From Lachnospiraceae bacterium (GTDB lineage Bacteria; Bacillota; Clostridia; Lachnospirales; Lachnospiraceae), in assembly GCA_017483425.1 (NCBI GenBank), contig JAFUWM010000274.1:1-9733 (forward strand): a stretch of 9,733 bases of DNA. The letters run 5' to 3'. Shown one piece after another: positions 1 through 5,878 of the stretch; the first letter of the stretch is position 1, and each line of letters begins with the position of its first letter. The notes under the pieces are model-generated. The model saw only the letters and a list, made by a program, of their open reading frames with translations, did no database searches and was not told the DNA's origin. The translations under genes and the position numbers were made by a program.

Positions 1-1245
1 GTACAGCCAGTCCGCAAGCTCATATTTAAGCTCCTCCGGATCAGGGTTTTTGGCGGCTACTATAATCTCAGTACACTCCTCGCCCACCTTCTTCAGTATC
101 TTGTCTATACCCTTGTCAAAGAGGTAATTTGTGTATGAGCCCTCCTTCGGATGATCACGTCTGTCAACTATGGTTGCATATTCACGCTCAAAGACCTTCA
201 GAGGATTAGAGTCACTGTACTCCCTCTTTATCATCTCATTAAAGAAGCATGATCTGGCGCCTGTATGGCAGGCTTTTCCGATCTGTAAAACCTTTGCGAG
301 TATAGTATCCTTGTCGCAGTCTGCCGTGAGGCTCTTTACAAACTGGTAATGTCCGGATGTGTCACCCTTTGTCCAAAGCTCGTTTCTGCTCCTCGACCAG
401 TAGGTCATCTTACCCGTGGCAAGAGTTTTTTCAAATGCCTCTTTGTTCATATACGCAAGCATGAGCACTTCATTTGTCTTATAATCCTGAGCGATGACGG
501 GTATCATGTCGTCACTGTTCTTTACAAGATCCTCCCATGCTATCTTGCTCTCATAAGTATTTACAGGGATACCGAGACCTTTGCACTGTCTCTTGAAATC
601 CATGAAATCATCCGCGGATATATCCAGCACACCGCCCGCGATACCGGCTATCTCATACGACCGTAAAACCGCCGCCGCCTCATGAAGAGACTCTTTTTCA
701 AGCAGGGGGATCAGATCCACACTCATGGGATTTGAATTGTCCGAGCAGTGGGTCTTGAACCATTTATCCGTCTCTTCAAGCTGGTCTTCATTTATCAGAA
801 GCACCAGCCCTATATAGTTCTTTATCTCGCTCTCTCCCGCATCAAGCTCCGAGGTATCAGCTACAGACGCGGCGATCTTTTCCCTGCCGAAGCGTTTTGA
901 GACTTCTTTGGCAAGTTCAATGTTTTCTGATTTTGAAAAGTTGAGCGCCGCTATCTCACATCCGGCATACAGAAGCTTCTTTATATCCTCCGCTCTTTTG
1001 ACATTTCCCGCGCCTATGAGCGGGATATCAACCGTATGACTTATGGCCTTTATTATCTCAAGATTCTTCTCGTGCCCCGCGTCATTTACCGAAAAATCAA
1101 AAATGATGATTGAATCAGCTCCGTGATTCTCAAAATCGGAAGCAAGCTGCACGGGGTTTTCGGAAACCTTTGATCTGTCATGCAGGCTCTTTACCGCCAG
1201 TCCGTTGCTTAAATAAATACACGGTATTATCTGTTTATATTCCAT
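1..1245 (-). CDS. hisIE: HisIE (phosphoribosyl-AMP cyclohydrolase / phosphoribosyl-ATP pyrophosphatase) with N-terminal degenerate HisA/HisF-like barrel; 3' end cut by window
   Basis: I translated this by hand: 415 residues are visible and the frame is open at the left edge. Residues about 245-337 are HisI, which opens the ring of phosphoribosyl-AMP. They carry the YWSRSR and TKGDTSGH motifs, D309/D311/D313, and the zinc cysteines C310, C326 and C333. Residues about 345-415 are HisE, the MazG-like hydrolase of phosphoribosyl-ATP, with E389, E390, E393, E409 and D412. About 30 C-terminal residues are probably missing. Residues 1-240 resemble a HisF/HisA barrel: they start IIPCIYLSNG, where the enzymes have IIPxxDLxxG, so the first catalytic Asp is Tyr11. 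The second Asp region (VADTSE, about 129-134) and the later phosphate loops are also poorly kept, so I infer a non-catalytic domain. The ATG overlaps the hisB stop (TGATG) and is preceded by AAGGGGG, which suggests translational coupling. The HisI and HisE calls are firm; the barrel assignment is likely and its role unknown. Confidence 0.9.
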   Translation of the reverse strand, partial: MEYKQIIPCIYLSNGLAVKSLHDRSKVSENPVQLASDFENHGADSIIIFDFSVNDAGHEKNLEIIKAISHTVDIPLIGAGNVKRAEDIKKLLYAGCEIAALNFSKSENIELAKEVSKRFGREKIAASVADTSELDAGESEIKNYIGLVLLINEDQLEETDKWFKTHCSDNSNPMSVDLIPLLEKESLHEAAAVLRSYEIAGIAGGVLDISADDFMDFKRQCKGLGIPVNTYESKIAWEDLVKNSDDMIPVIAQDYKTNEVLMLAYMNKEAFEKTLATGKMTYWSRSRNELWTKGDTSGHYQFVKSLTADCDKDTILAKVLQIGKACHTGARSCFFNEMIKREYSDSNPLKVFEREYATIVDRRDHPKEGSYTNYLFDKGIDKILKKVGEECTEIIVAAKNPDPEELKYELADWLY

Positions 1246-1835
1246 CACAAAGCCCCCTTTGTCGAAAGCACATCCTCTATCCTATCGTCAAAACCCGTCG
1301 CCATGTCAAGAGCCTTCGCGAAAGCCTTAAACGAGGCCTCAGCGATATGGTGCGAATTAAGTCCGTCAAGCTGCTTCAAATGCAGGTTCATCCCGGCATT
1401 GCTTGAAAGTGCATAAAAGAATTCCCTTACCATGCACATTTCCATATCCCCGCATCTTTCCTGGGGAAAAGTAAGATCAAAGTTAAAATACGGTCTGCCG
1501 CAAAGATCTATCGCACAGGCTATGAGCGCTTCATCCATTGGAAGCAGGAAGTGTCCGTATCTTCTGATGCCCTTTTTATCCCCGACAGCCGCCTTTATGA
1601 CCTGACCGAGCACGATCCCCGTATCCTCTATCGTATGATGCGTATCCACATCAAGATCCCCCTTGCAGGTAAGGTACAGGTCAAACAATCCATGCCTCGC
1701 GAAGCCCTCAAGCATATGATCAAAAAAACCGACACCTGTATTTATCTCGGACTTCCCTTCGCCGTCCAGTATCAGTTCAAGGCTTATATCCGTTTCTTTT
1801 GTTTTCCTGCTGATCTTTGATACCCGCTTATTCAT
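1245..1835 (-). CDS. hisB: Imidazoleglycerol-phosphate dehydratase
   Basis: This 196-residue protein matches the monofunctional HisB length and has no fused phosphatase domain. It dehydrates imidazole glycerol phosphate to imidazole acetol phosphate, a manganese-dependent step in cytosolic histidine synthesis. The diagnostic metal-binding motifs are present: FFDHML with H40, DTHHTIED at 64-71 (H66, H67, E70), and NSHHIAEASFKAFAKAL starting at 160 (H162, H163, E166). The ATG at 1835 is preceded by AGAGAGG eight bases upstream and sits 30 bases after the hisD stop. Its own stop overlaps the start of the hisIE gene. Histidinol-phosphate phosphatase activity must come from another gene, as is usual when HisB is this short. 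Confidence 0.97.
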   Translation of the reverse strand: MNKRVSKISRKTKETDISLELILDGEGKSEINTGVGFFDHMLEGFARHGLFDLYLTCKGDLDVDTHHTIEDTGIVLGQVIKAAVGDKKGIRRYGHFLLPMDEALIACAIDLCGRPYFNFDLTFPQERCGDMEMCMVREFFYALSSNAGMNLHLKQLDGLNSHHIAEASFKAFAKALDMATGFDDRIEDVLSTKGAL

Positions 1836-1865
1836 TATGAAACCTCTCTGATGTCTATTGATCTT

Positions 1866-3164
1866 TCATTCATTCTCGAAACGTACCGCGATCGAGTTAG
1901 CGTGTGCCGTAAGCCCTTCTGATCTGGCAAATGTCTCTATATCCTTATGTACAGCCTTCAGTGAATCCCTCGTATAGCATATAACAGAGGATTTTTTGAT
2001 GAAATCATCCACCGAAAGAGGCGAAAAGAACTTTGCGGTACCATTTGTCGGAAGTACATGGTCCGGTCCGGCAAAGTAATCCCCCAAAGGCTCAGAGGAA
2101 TACTCTCCGAGGAATATAGCCCCCGCATTTTTGACCTTTGTCATGGTTCCCCATGGATCCTTTGTAACTATCTCAAGATGCTCCGACGCTATATCATTTA
2201 CCGCGTCTATCGCATCCTCCATGTTATCAGCGATCAGGGCATAGCCGTAGTTTTCAAGCGATTTTTCTATGATGTCACGTCTTGAAAGCGTTCCAAGGAA
2301 CTTTTTTATCGAATCATTAACTTTATTCACAAGCTCCTCCGATGTAGTCACGAGAATGGCGGACGCCATCTCATCATGCTCCGCCTGACTCAAAAGATCG
2401 GCGGCGACATAGCGGGGATTCGCGGTATCGTCAGCAAGCACCATTATCTCCGAAGGACCTGCTACCGAGTCAATGGAAACATGCCCGTATACGGCTCTTT
2501 TAGCGAGAGCCACGAATATATTCCCCGGTCCCACTATCTTATCGACCTTCGGCACTGATCCCGTGCCATAAGCCATTGCCGCTATAGCCTGCGCTCCGCC
2601 GGTCTTGAATATCCTGCGGACTCCCGTGATCTTCGCGGCGGCAAGCACCACCGGCGAGACCTTTCCGTCTTTGCCTGCCGGTGTACACATTATTATCTCG
2701 GAAACTCCGGCGCACTGCGCAGGGGTGATGTTCATCAGAACAGTAGAGGGATAGGCTGCTTTTCCGCCGGGAACGTAAACCCCGACTCTCTCTATGGGGG
2801 TTATGCGCTGCCCTAAGATCGAACCGTCATCCTTAGTAGTAAAAAAGCTCTGCCTTACCTGTTTTTCATGATATGTCTTTATATTCGCATAGGACTTTTC
2901 CATGACCTTATAAAGCTTATGATCGACTGCCTTTGCGCCCTCCTCGATCTCGTCATCTGATACCATGAAATTACCGGCATCAAGCTCGCAGCCGTCAAAC
3001 TGCCTTGCATAATCAAATATCGCGCTGTCGCCATTCTTACGGACATTTTCTATAATATCCTGAACCTTGTCCTCAATGTCTCCGTAATCATTTGTACTGC
3101 GCTTTAAGAGCTTTTCAAGCAGATCCTTTTTTGTTTCTTTATTAAGCCTTATTATCTTAAGCAT
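1866..3164 (-). CDS. hisD: Histidinol dehydrogenase
   Basis: This 432-residue protein has the usual full length of HisD, which performs the last two NAD-dependent oxidations, from L-histidinol to L-histidine. The family signature is clear at 231-263: IDSVAGPSEIMVLA followed by AADLLSQAEHD. Expected zinc-site residues are Q260, H263, D362 and H421, judged by alignment from memory to the E. coli enzyme. The catalytic pair is E328-H329 in SEHLEI. VPGGKAAYPS (131-140) and KTGGAQAIAA (187-196) are also typical. The start is 6 bases after the HisZG stop. Its Shine-Dalgarno site AAGGTGA contains that TGA stop, so translation of the two genes is probably coupled. Nothing looks broken or unusual. Confidence 0.98.
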   Translation of the reverse strand: MLKIIRLNKETKKDLLEKLLKRSTNDYGDIEDKVQDIIENVRKNGDSAIFDYARQFDGCELDAGNFMVSDDEIEEGAKAVDHKLYKVMEKSYANIKTYHEKQVRQSFFTTKDDGSILGQRITPIERVGVYVPGGKAAYPSTVLMNITPAQCAGVSEIIMCTPAGKDGKVSPVVLAAAKITGVRRIFKTGGAQAIAAMAYGTGSVPKVDKIVGPGNIFVALAKRAVYGHVSIDSVAGPSEIMVLADDTANPRYVAADLLSQAEHDEMASAILVTTSEELVNKVNDSIKKFLGTLSRRDIIEKSLENYGYALIADNMEDAIDAVNDIASEHLEIVTKDPWGTMTKVKNAGAIFLGEYSSEPLGDYFAGPDHVLPTNGTAKFFSPLSVDDFIKKSSVICYTRDSLKAVHKDIETFARSEGLTAHANSIAVRFENE

Positions 3165-3170
3165 ACATAA

Positions 3171-4817
3171 TCACCTTTCAGACAAAACATCAGAAAGCTC
3201 CTTTATAAGCTTATTTATCCTGTATGCGTGGATCCGCATGGATACCGTATTAACGACAAGCCTCGCGGAAAGCGGAACGACCTCCTCCAGCACGATGAGA
3301 CCGTTTTCCTTCAATGTGCTCCCTGTCTCTACTATGTCACAGATCACATCGGAAAGTCCCACAATGGGAGCAAGCTCTATGGAACCGTTAAGCTTTATTA
3401 TATCCACGGTCTGATGCTTTACATTCTGGAAATAATCCTTAGTTATCTCAGGATACTTGGTCGCGACCCTTATCATTTCATGATGCTTCAAAAGCTCTCC
3501 TGCGCTCTCCGGTCCCGCTATGCACATACGGCATTTCCCGATCTCAAGATCCAGTACCTCAAATATCTTGCGGCCTTCCTCAAGTATTGTATCCTCGCCG
3601 ACCACACCTATATCCGCCGCTCCGTATTCGACATAGGTTGGCACGTCAGGTCCTTTTGCGAGGAATACCTTTACCTTGTTTATCTCATCGGTGAATATGA
3701 GCTTTCGAGTGTCCTTGTCCTCGATCTCTGACAGACAGATACCTGTCTTTTCAAGCATCTCGATAGTTTTGTCCGCCAGACGGCCCTTTGTAAGCGCAAA
3801 TGTCAGATAACCGTCATCTTTTGATCTTCCGCTCTCCTCATTTGAAAGGGCAGTCACAAGATCATCAAGAGACAGCGTGAAACCGAGCGCGGGAGCGTCA
3901 TGCCCGAATTTAGAAAGAAGATTGTCATATCTTCCGCCCTTTAGGATGGCGTCACCGAGTGACGACGTGTAAGCCCTGAAAATAATGCCTGTGTAATAAT
4001 TATATTTTGAGAGCATCGAAAGATCGAAAGTTATGTATTTCTGGATCCCTCTTCTTTCGGCCTGATCGTATACCGCCTTAAGCCTCTCTATAGCGGCCTT
4101 TGACCGGTCATTTGAAATGCCTACCAGCGCTTTGTCAAGCACCGATACATCGCCAAAAAGCTCCACGCAGCGAAGGAGCTTGTCAACCTGGGATTCAAGC
4201 ATCTCAATGCCTTTCATGAGATTTGCGGCAGCGAACTGATTTTTATTGCCTATCTCATCCCTTAGATTCATTTCAAGCTCACCGTCGATCTCGGCTTCCT
4301 CGCATAATCCCTTGAAATATCCGGCATTCCCAATACAGATCTGAAAGTCCTTAAGGCCTGCCGATCTTAAGAGCTCTACCGCCATCGCGATCATCTCGCC
4401 GTCGGCTTCGACGGTGCTGTCGCCCATATACTCGGCACCAAGCTCGGTATTCTCCTTTAGCTTGCCGGAAAGAGATCTCGAATTGGCAAAGACATTGCCG
4501 GAATAAGAAAGCTTGACATGCACATTGTCTTCTATGAAGTATTTAGCTGCCGCCCTTGCGACTCCCGGCGTAAAATCAGGCCTTAAGACAAGTGTGTTAT
4601 TATCCTTGTCAAAAAACTTATAGAGCTCGTCTGACGGCGTAGTGCCGATCTCTCCCGAATAAACGTCGAAATACTCAAAGCTCGGTGTATCTATTTCCGT
4701 ATAGCCGTAATTCCTTAAGATCTGGAGAAACTCCAGTTGAAGCGAAAGTTTTCTCTCGTAATCACTCCCGTATATATCCCTGACACCCTCAGGAGTATGT
4801 AATAATCTGTTTTCCAT
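3171..4817 (-). CDS. hisZG: HisZ-HisG fusion: ATP phosphoribosyltransferase regulatory and catalytic subunits in one chain
   Basis: This 548-residue protein joins two normally separate subunits. Residues 1-325 are HisZ, a histidyl-tRNA-synthetase paralogue without the anticodon domain: LLHTPEGVRDI at 5-15, motif-2-like LRPDFTPGVAR at 78-88, and KGGRYDNLL at 293-301. Residues 326-335 are a short polar linker. Residues 336-548 are short-form HisG: LTFALTKGRL at 338-347 and the full PRPP-binding signature from E481 to L502, including DIVETGSTL. Short HisG lacks the histidine-sensing C-terminal domain and normally needs HisZ for activity and feedback inhibition, so a 1:1 fusion makes sense. I chose ATG 4817 because HisZ proteins begin just before the LHTPEG motif. 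An in-frame ATG at 4883 would add 22 residues unlike the family and lacks a ribosome site. ATG 4817 also has none, and a TATAAT box ends only 7 bases before it. Confidence 0.95.
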   Translation of the reverse strand: MENRLLHTPEGVRDIYGSDYERKLSLQLEFLQILRNYGYTEIDTPSFEYFDVYSGEIGTTPSDELYKFFDKDNNTLVLRPDFTPGVARAAAKYFIEDNVHVKLSYSGNVFANSRSLSGKLKENTELGAEYMGDSTVEADGEMIAMAVELLRSAGLKDFQICIGNAGYFKGLCEEAEIDGELEMNLRDEIGNKNQFAAANLMKGIEMLESQVDKLLRCVELFGDVSVLDKALVGISNDRSKAAIERLKAVYDQAERRGIQKYITFDLSMLSKYNYYTGIIFRAYTSSLGDAILKGGRYDNLLSKFGHDAPALGFTLSLDDLVTALSNEESGRSKDDGYLTFALTKGRLADKTIEMLEKTGICLSEIEDKDTRKLIFTDEINKVKVFLAKGPDVPTYVEYGAADIGVVGEDTILEEGRKIFEVLDLEIGKCRMCIAGPESAGELLKHHEMIRVATKYPEITKDYFQNVKHQTVDIIKLNGSIELAPIVGLSDVICDIVETGSTLKENGLIVLEEVVPLSARLVVNTVSMRIHAYRINKLIKELSDVLSER

Positions 4818-4824
4818 GGAAAGT

Positions 4825-4833
4825 ATTATACCA
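4825..4833 (-). promoter_or_regulatory. Extended -10 promoter of the his operon, predicting a leaderless mRNA
   Basis: On the minus strand this reads TGGTATAAT, a perfect -10 hexamer with the upstream TG of an extended -10 element. Nothing close to TTGACA lies 16-18 bases upstream (the region reads TATTCCCG). The hexamer ends 7 bases before the hisZG ATG at 4817, so transcription should start at or within a base of the A of that ATG. No Shine-Dalgarno site could fit. The box lies inside one arm of the inverted repeat 4826-4876, so a protein bound there would block RNA polymerase. Confidence 0.6.
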
Positions 4834-4876
4834 CATTTGTAAGCTCGGGAATACCTCGCCAACAAATGCGGTATAA
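4826..4876. repeat. 15-bp inverted repeat overlapping the his promoter, candidate operator
   Basis: The plus-strand arms are TTATACCACATTTGT (4826-4840) and ACAAATGCGGTATAA (4862-4876), separated by 21 bases. Fourteen of 15 positions are complementary, and in minus-strand RNA the odd one is a G-U pair, so the whole helix could form. One arm contains the -10 box of the his promoter. The other arm carries a similar TATAAC box pointing the opposite way. The position suits a repressor site, but I cannot assign the regulator. A TrpR-like HisR has been proposed for his genes in some Firmicutes, and I do not know whether its motif matches. Confidence 0.6.
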
Positions 4877-4886
4877 CTCGCACATA

Positions 4887-4907
4887 AGCGATTAAAATAC
4901 AATCGCT
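4887..4907 (-). repeat. Small hairpin after the double-glycine peptide gene, weak terminator candidate
   Basis: The arms AGCGATT (4887-4893) and AATCGCT (4901-4907) pair perfectly around a 7-base loop. On the minus strand the hairpin begins 24 bases past the peptide gene stop. It is followed by TATGTGCG and has no T run, so it is not a standard intrinsic terminator. It may slow the polymerase or protect the 3' end of the peptide mRNA. Confidence 0.4.
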
Positions 4908-4931
4908 CTGTTATATCAGATTTTCTCATCC

Positions 4932-5198
4932 TCAGCAGTTTACGTTTGGATTGGCTCTTAATCTCTGTACTGTTGCCCAGTCAACTTCCTGTGCGTTATA
5001 TGGATTTTTACCAAAGGAGTTTGCATACTTTATAGCTGCATCCCTTGAGGGAAATCTTCCGAGTACGTTGCAGTTGTTATTATCAAGCACCTCCCATGGA
5101 TAGTTCGGGTCTGAACCTTCTACCACGGCTGAGTTAAATATCATTCCGCCGGAAATATTGTCAAGTTCTTCCTCTGTCAATTTGTTTAATTCTGCCAT
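4932..5198 (-). CDS. Small protein with double-glycine leader (bacteriocin-type or secreted peptide precursor)
   Basis: The gene encodes 88 residues. Residues 1-18 (MAELNKLTEEELDNISGG) form a textbook double-glycine leader: acidic, with the ELxxIxGG pattern that peptidase-containing ABC exporters cut after. The mature part would be 70 residues with two cysteines, C43 and the C-terminal C88, which could form one disulfide. From W35 on, the pattern suggests a small fold: strand (WEVLD), turn, strand (VLGRF), helix (SRDAAIKYANSFG), then a final element (EVDWATVQRLR). It lacks the glycine-rich hydrophobic helix of pediocin-like or two-peptide class II bacteriocins, so the activity is unknown. I chose ATG 5198 because AGGAGGT lies 5 bases upstream and the leader begins there. 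A frame extension to 5267 would read through this site and the palindrome. No exporter, immunity or modification gene is in view. Double-glycine leaders also occur on signalling peptides and RiPP precursors. Confidence 0.85.
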   Translation of the reverse strand: MAELNKLTEEELDNISGGMIFNSAVVEGSDPNYPWEVLDNNNCNVLGRFPSRDAAIKYANSFGKNPYNAQEVDWATVQRLRANPNVNC

Positions 5199-5203
5199 GT
5201 CGC

Positions 5204-5210
5204 ACCTCCT
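5204..5210 (-). promoter_or_regulatory. Strong Shine-Dalgarno site of the double-glycine peptide gene
   Basis: The minus strand reads AGGAGGT, then GCGAC, then ATG. This near-perfect anti-16S match at ideal spacing fixes the start at 5198 rather than at the upstream in-frame ATG. It is the best ribosome site in the window, which suggests high expression. Confidence 0.9.
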
Positions 5211-5240
5211 AAAATAAATACTGTTCGCCTGGTCAAATAC

Positions 5241-5272
5241 GATGATTGATTTTCTGATAAAAATCAATCATC
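5241..5272. repeat. Perfect 13-bp palindrome at the predicted +1 of the peptide transcript
   Basis: Arms GATGATTGATTTT (5241-5253) and AAAATCAATCATC (5260-5272) are exactly complementary around a 6-base loop. On the minus strand the palindrome begins 6 bases after the -10 box of the promoter at 5279-5308, so it covers the predicted transcript start. It could be an operator for a dimeric regulator or a 5' stem that stabilises the mRNA. No T run follows on either strand, so it is not a normal terminator for recU. Confidence 0.75.
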
Positions 5273-5278
5273 TATATA

Positions 5279-5308
5279 TTTATACGATACATGATACATA
5301 AATGGCAA
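5279..5308 (-). promoter_or_regulatory. Sigma-A type promoter of the double-glycine peptide gene
   Basis: On the minus strand TTGCCA (5308-5303; 5 of 6 to TTGACA) is followed by 18 bases and TATAAA (5284-5279; 5 of 6 to TATAAT). The predicted start is near 5272, giving a leader of about 74 bases. The -35 begins 5 bases after the recU stop, so the peptide gene appears to be its own transcription unit. Confidence 0.6.
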
Positions 5309-5313
5309 ATAAA

Positions 5314-5859
5314 TTATTCATCCGTCTTTTCTCTTCTGTCAAGATCAAGCTGGATATAATCAAGATACGGTATGAGGATCCCCGGTTTGGGCTTTATTTC
5401 ATAGCTCATATCAAGCTCTTCAAATCTGAAGCTCTTGCGTCCGCCATCCTTCATCCTCCTCCAGAATATCATAAGCTGTCTGAAAGTAAGGTAATACATG
5501 ATCTGTCTGTTGGTAAACTGTATAAGGACGAATGAGATACCATCCTGTCTTTCAAACTCCTCCATAAAATATACCTGATGCTCATGGATATTATCCAGTG
5601 GAAATCTGTCGGTACTGCACTCCTTTGCATCAAAGCATATAGGTATCCCCTGCGCCAGACCAATATAGTCAACCGTTGACTGTTGTTCAAAATACGCCAG
5701 TGTGATCTGGTGTGAGCCTTTATCCATCTTTACCGGCGTAATAGGCGTGGGTATCTTCTGGACAAGCGCAAGATGCGACTGTTCGTACTTTTCATTTGTG
5801 CGGTTTACGAGTTCCTCTAAAGCGGAGCCTCTGAGTCCCCTTGAATTCCATGTTGCCAT
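5314..5859 (-). CDS. recU: Holliday junction resolvase RecU
   Basis: This 181-residue protein belongs to RecU, the Firmicutes endonuclease that cuts four-way DNA junctions in recombination and chromosome segregation. It is somewhat shorter than the Bacillus protein (about 206 residues), which has a longer N-terminus. Recognisable parts are SRGLRGSALEELVNRTN at 6-22, STVDYIGLAQGIPICFDAKE at 61-80 with the nuclease residues D64, D77 and K79, and FTNRQIMYYL at 115-124. The position of the catalytic Glu in Bacillus (ExK) is held by Asp77 in DAK, a conservative change. The start sits 19 bases after the pseudouridine synthase gene. The nearest purine run, AAAGGAA, is 14 bases from the ATG, which is rather far, so translation may rely partly on coupling. 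In Bacillus recU is next to a penicillin-binding protein gene; here it is not. Confidence 0.93.
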   Translation of the reverse strand: MATWNSRGLRGSALEELVNRTNEKYEQSHLALVQKIPTPITPVKMDKGSHQITLAYFEQQSTVDYIGLAQGIPICFDAKECSTDRFPLDNIHEHQVYFMEEFERQDGISFVLIQFTNRQIMYYLTFRQLMIFWRRMKDGGRKSFRFEELDMSYEIKPKPGILIPYLDYIQLDLDRREKTDE

Positions 5860-5878
5860 ATCGTTAAATACTATTCCT

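Noticed and set aside
349..666. A 105-codon open frame on the plus strand
   Set aside because: It is antisense to the HisI domain and the end of the barrel of hisIE, which carry clear motifs on the minus strand.
3228..3731. A 167-codon open frame on the plus strand
   Set aside because: It lies wholly antisense to the well-supported HisG domain, has no recognisable domain and no ribosome site, and its composition mirrors the gene beneath it.
4818..4883. N-terminal extension of HisZG to an upstream ATG (22 more residues)
   Set aside because: The added residues do not resemble HisZ, no ribosome site precedes that ATG, and the extension would run through the promoter and inverted repeat.
4818..4931. 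T-box or histidine attenuator leader before the his operon
   Set aside because: The interval is only 114 bases, has no T-box consensus or antiterminator pair, no histidine-codon leader peptide and no T-run terminator.
5231..5236. TTGACC as a -35 box for the peptide gene
   Set aside because: At 16-18 bases downstream there is no -10-like hexamer, and the start would fall on the ribosome site or ATG. The pair at 5279-5308 fits much better.
5199..5267. N-terminal extension of the double-glycine peptide to an upstream ATG
   Set aside because: It would read through the AGGAGGT site and the palindrome, and the leader motif starts cleanly at 5198.
5241..5272. The 13-bp palindrome as an intrinsic terminator of recU
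   Set aside because: The stem is AT-rich and is followed by GTATTTGACC on the minus strand, without a T run. On the plus strand there is no gene to terminate.
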